A stretch of 64,000 nucleotides of DNA from Lewinellaceae bacterium (GTDB taxonomy: Bacteria > Bacteroidota > Bacteroidia > Chitinophagales > Saprospiraceae): positions 101,541 through 165,540 of the forward strand of contig JADJOD010000014.1 of the NCBI GenBank assembly GCA_016713985.1. The letters are read 5' to 3'. The translations under genes were made by a program, and so were the position numbers. The notes under the pieces are model-generated. The model was not told the DNA's origin, searched no databases, and saw nothing but the letters and a program-made list of their open reading frames with translations. Position 1 is the first letter of the stretch. Every line of letters starts with the position of its first letter. Positions 62,405 to 64,000 of this stretch are shown one piece after another.

Positions 62405-64000
62405 CTATTCCACTTCCAGCACGGGCAGCAACACTTCCACCCGCGTGCCCGTCCGATCGCCATGGGTCAGGTCGCTGAGGTCGTTGATCCGGATAAAATC
62501 GCCCGGTTCGTGCTTTTGCAACTGATGAAGCAAGGTCAGCCGTTCCCGCGTGATTTCCATACCTCGCGATCGATGTGATTGAAAATCAGCGCCTTCCGAA
62601 AGTTTTTGTTTGCCTTTGTTATATCCCACGCCGTCGTCTTCTATGATACACTTTAAAATCTGGCCGTCGTCCGACATTTGAAATTCGATGTGCAGGTGAC
62701 CGGCCTTACGCGGCCTTATTCCGTGTTCGATCGCGTTTTCCACAAAGGGCTGCAGGATCATGGTAGGCACCATAAAGTCATTCATATCGGCCCCGCCCGG
62801 CGCCACGATTTTGTATTCTAATTTGTCCCGGAAGCGCAATTTCCGGTTGATGTCGAGGTAACGTTCCAGGAATTCAATTTCCTGTTCCAGCGTCACCACT
62901 TCCAGGTCGGAGTATTCCAGGGTATGGCGCATCATTTTGGCAAATTTGGCCAGATACGATTCCGCTTCGTTGTTCCTGCCTGAAGTAATCAGCCCCTGAA
63001 TGGCGTTCAAAACATTGAACATGAAGTGGGGATTCATCTGGGCGCGCAGGGCCCGCAACTGGAGACTTGCCACCCGCAACCGCGCCATTTGCGCCTCCTG
63101 GCGGCTGTGTTCCAGCTGGTGCCGCGCTTCGATTTCTTCCCGTTCGCGGTCGCGCAACTGGTTGAAGTGGGTGGTGGCCAGTTCCGAGGCGCGGCGTTGC
63201 CATTCGTACGCTTCTTCGAAGGCTTTTTGTTGTCCGTGCAGGGCGGCAAGGTTTTGTGCGATCTGGCTCAGGGGGTACAGATCATGGCCGTTTTGCCCTG
63301 TTTCCCAGGCTTTTTCCAAATGAAACTGGGCCTTTACCAGGTCGTTTAATTGGGAAAAAAGCCCGGCCCGCCAGCTTTCTATCTTTGAGAGGTTGGTGAA
63401 ATCGGCGGGTTTCGACGGGTTTTCGTATTCAGCGGCGGCTTTGTCGAACAGGGCCAGGGCGCGGGCGGTGTTGTCGGCCCACAAGGCCAGAATACCGAGG
63501 TTGCCGAGGGCGTGTGTTTTGGCTTCCGATTCGCCTTCACTCACCACCTGCATGGCCTTTTCAAAACAAGCCTGCGCCTGCGTGACGTCCTGCTGGGCCA
63601 TTGCGGCGCGGCCGGCGTTCAGGTAATGCCACGACAAACGGGGGCGGAGGCCGTGGCGTTCCACCACCGGAAGCACGCAGCGATACGCTTCGAAGCTTTT
63701 CGCTTTTTCACCCAGGCGTTCGTACAAGTCTCCTAAACCGCTGAATATCAAGGTTTGAATGTAATAATCTTTCAACCCGGCGGTTTCCTCATCGAGGTTC
63801 AACATATCCTTTTCCGCTTCCATCAGGCAATCGAGTGCCTGGCGGTGATTGCCGAGGTGCAAATGCAAACCTTCCCGGCACGCCAGGTGCGCCCGAAGAA
63901 TGGGGGACGCGTTGTCGTTCAGATAACGCCGGGCCCGGTCGAGGCCTTTTTCCGCAGCGCGCCAGTCGCGCCGGTTGAGGTGAATAGCCGCGAGATCGGC
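62405..64000 (-). CDS. TPR-containing LytS/YehU-type sensor histidine kinase, 5' partial
   Basis: The frame stays open to the window edge (reading back RRDWRAAEKGLDRARRYLND), so the N-terminus is missing. At least 530 residues are present. The first ~290 are TPR repeats (SWHYLNAGRAAMAQQDVTQA; HALGNLGILALWADNTARA), then a coiled coil, then the His_kinase domain (PF06580 type) with H-box LRAQMNPHFMFNVLNAIQGL. The ATP-binding part has ILQPFVENAIEHGIRPRKAG and IIEDDGVGYNKGK. Such kinases pair with LytTR-type regulators; the partner is not in the window. No membrane segment is visible in this part. It ends 67 nt beyond the phosphate promoter, in the same direction. Confidence 0.9.
   Translation of the reverse strand, partial: ADLAAIHLNRRDWRAAEKGLDRARRYLNDNASPILRAHLACREGLHLHLGNHRQALDCLMEAEKDMLNLDEETAGLKDYYIQTLIFSGLGDLYERLGEKAKSFEAYRCVLPVVERHGLRPRLSWHYLNAGRAAMAQQDVTQAQACFEKAMQVVSEGESEAKTHALGNLGILALWADNTARALALFDKAAAEYENPSKPADFTNLSKIESWRAGLFSQLNDLVKAQFHLEKAWETGQNGHDLYPLSQIAQNLAALHGQQKAFEEAYEWQRRASELATTHFNQLRDREREEIEARHQLEHSRQEAQMARLRVASLQLRALRAQMNPHFMFNVLNAIQGLITSGRNNEAESYLAKFAKMMRHTLEYSDLEVVTLEQEIEFLERYLDINRKLRFRDKLEYKIVAPGGADMNDFMVPTMILQPFVENAIEHGIRPRKAGHLHIEFQMSDDGQILKCIIEDDGVGYNKGKQKLSEGADFQSHRSRGMEITRERLTLLHQLQKHEPGDFIRINDLSDLTHGDRTGTRVEVLLPVLEVE

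Overview
The window is a stretch of a Bacteroidota chromosome, most likely Saprospiria-like (my inference). The evidence is several large secreted proteins with type IX secretion (T9SS) C-terminal sorting domains, a TonB-dependent receptor paired with a GLPGLI protein, a hybrid two-component sensor with beta-propeller and AraC parts, TAnnTTTG promoter boxes instead of sigma70 -10 boxes, few visible Shine-Dalgarno sites, and a Bacteroidota-type division and cell-wall (dcw) cluster. I found no rRNA, tRNA or CRISPR array.

Layout. 1-6100: two T9SS-exported proteins (a sialidase-like repeat protein and a Kazal/PKD protein) and a SnoaL-like lipoprotein. 6320-13474: leuS with an unexpected inserted domain, a ParE-type toxin-antitoxin pair, an ECF sigma factor with a TonB-ended membrane partner, ribA, and a TPMT-type methyltransferase ending in a perfect 68-bp palindrome. 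13531-26691: a hypothetical protein, a dockerin/T9SS protein, two multi-pass membrane proteins, a giant FG-GAP/SprB-type T9SS protein, then the TonB receptor and GLPGLI pair. 27214-44079: the dcw cluster mraZ-rsmH-ftsL-ftsI-murE-mraY-murD-ftsW-murG-(lipoprotein)-murC-ftsQ-ftsA-ftsZ, which makes peptidoglycan precursors and the septal machine. 44229-55879: terminator, small REP cluster, broken hybrid sensor gene, two more T9SS proteins. 55888-57935: about 24 REP palindromes in inverted pairs next to a REP-associated tyrosine transposase (RAYT). 58000-64000, all on the minus strand: DEAD-box-type RNA helicase, phosphate porin, PiT phosphate transporter and a LytS-type histidine kinase running off the window.

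Three themes stand out. First, many intergenic spacers are filled by long inverted repeats, often built of ~7-nt units running from one gene's stop codon to the next gene's start; this is most striking inside the dcw cluster. Second, LeuRS carries a ~116-residue in-frame insertion beside the KMSKS region that may have a nuclease-like fold. Third, a RAYT with its REP array is caught beside its likely substrates, and a related REP cluster sits after ftsZ.

Caution: at least 18 single-base frameshifts, mostly apparent one-base losses at short homopolymers, interrupt genes including essential ones (leuS, ftsW, murG, murC). This looks like uncorrected long-read assembly error rather than mass pseudogenisation. 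I therefore give each such gene as one feature with the break noted.
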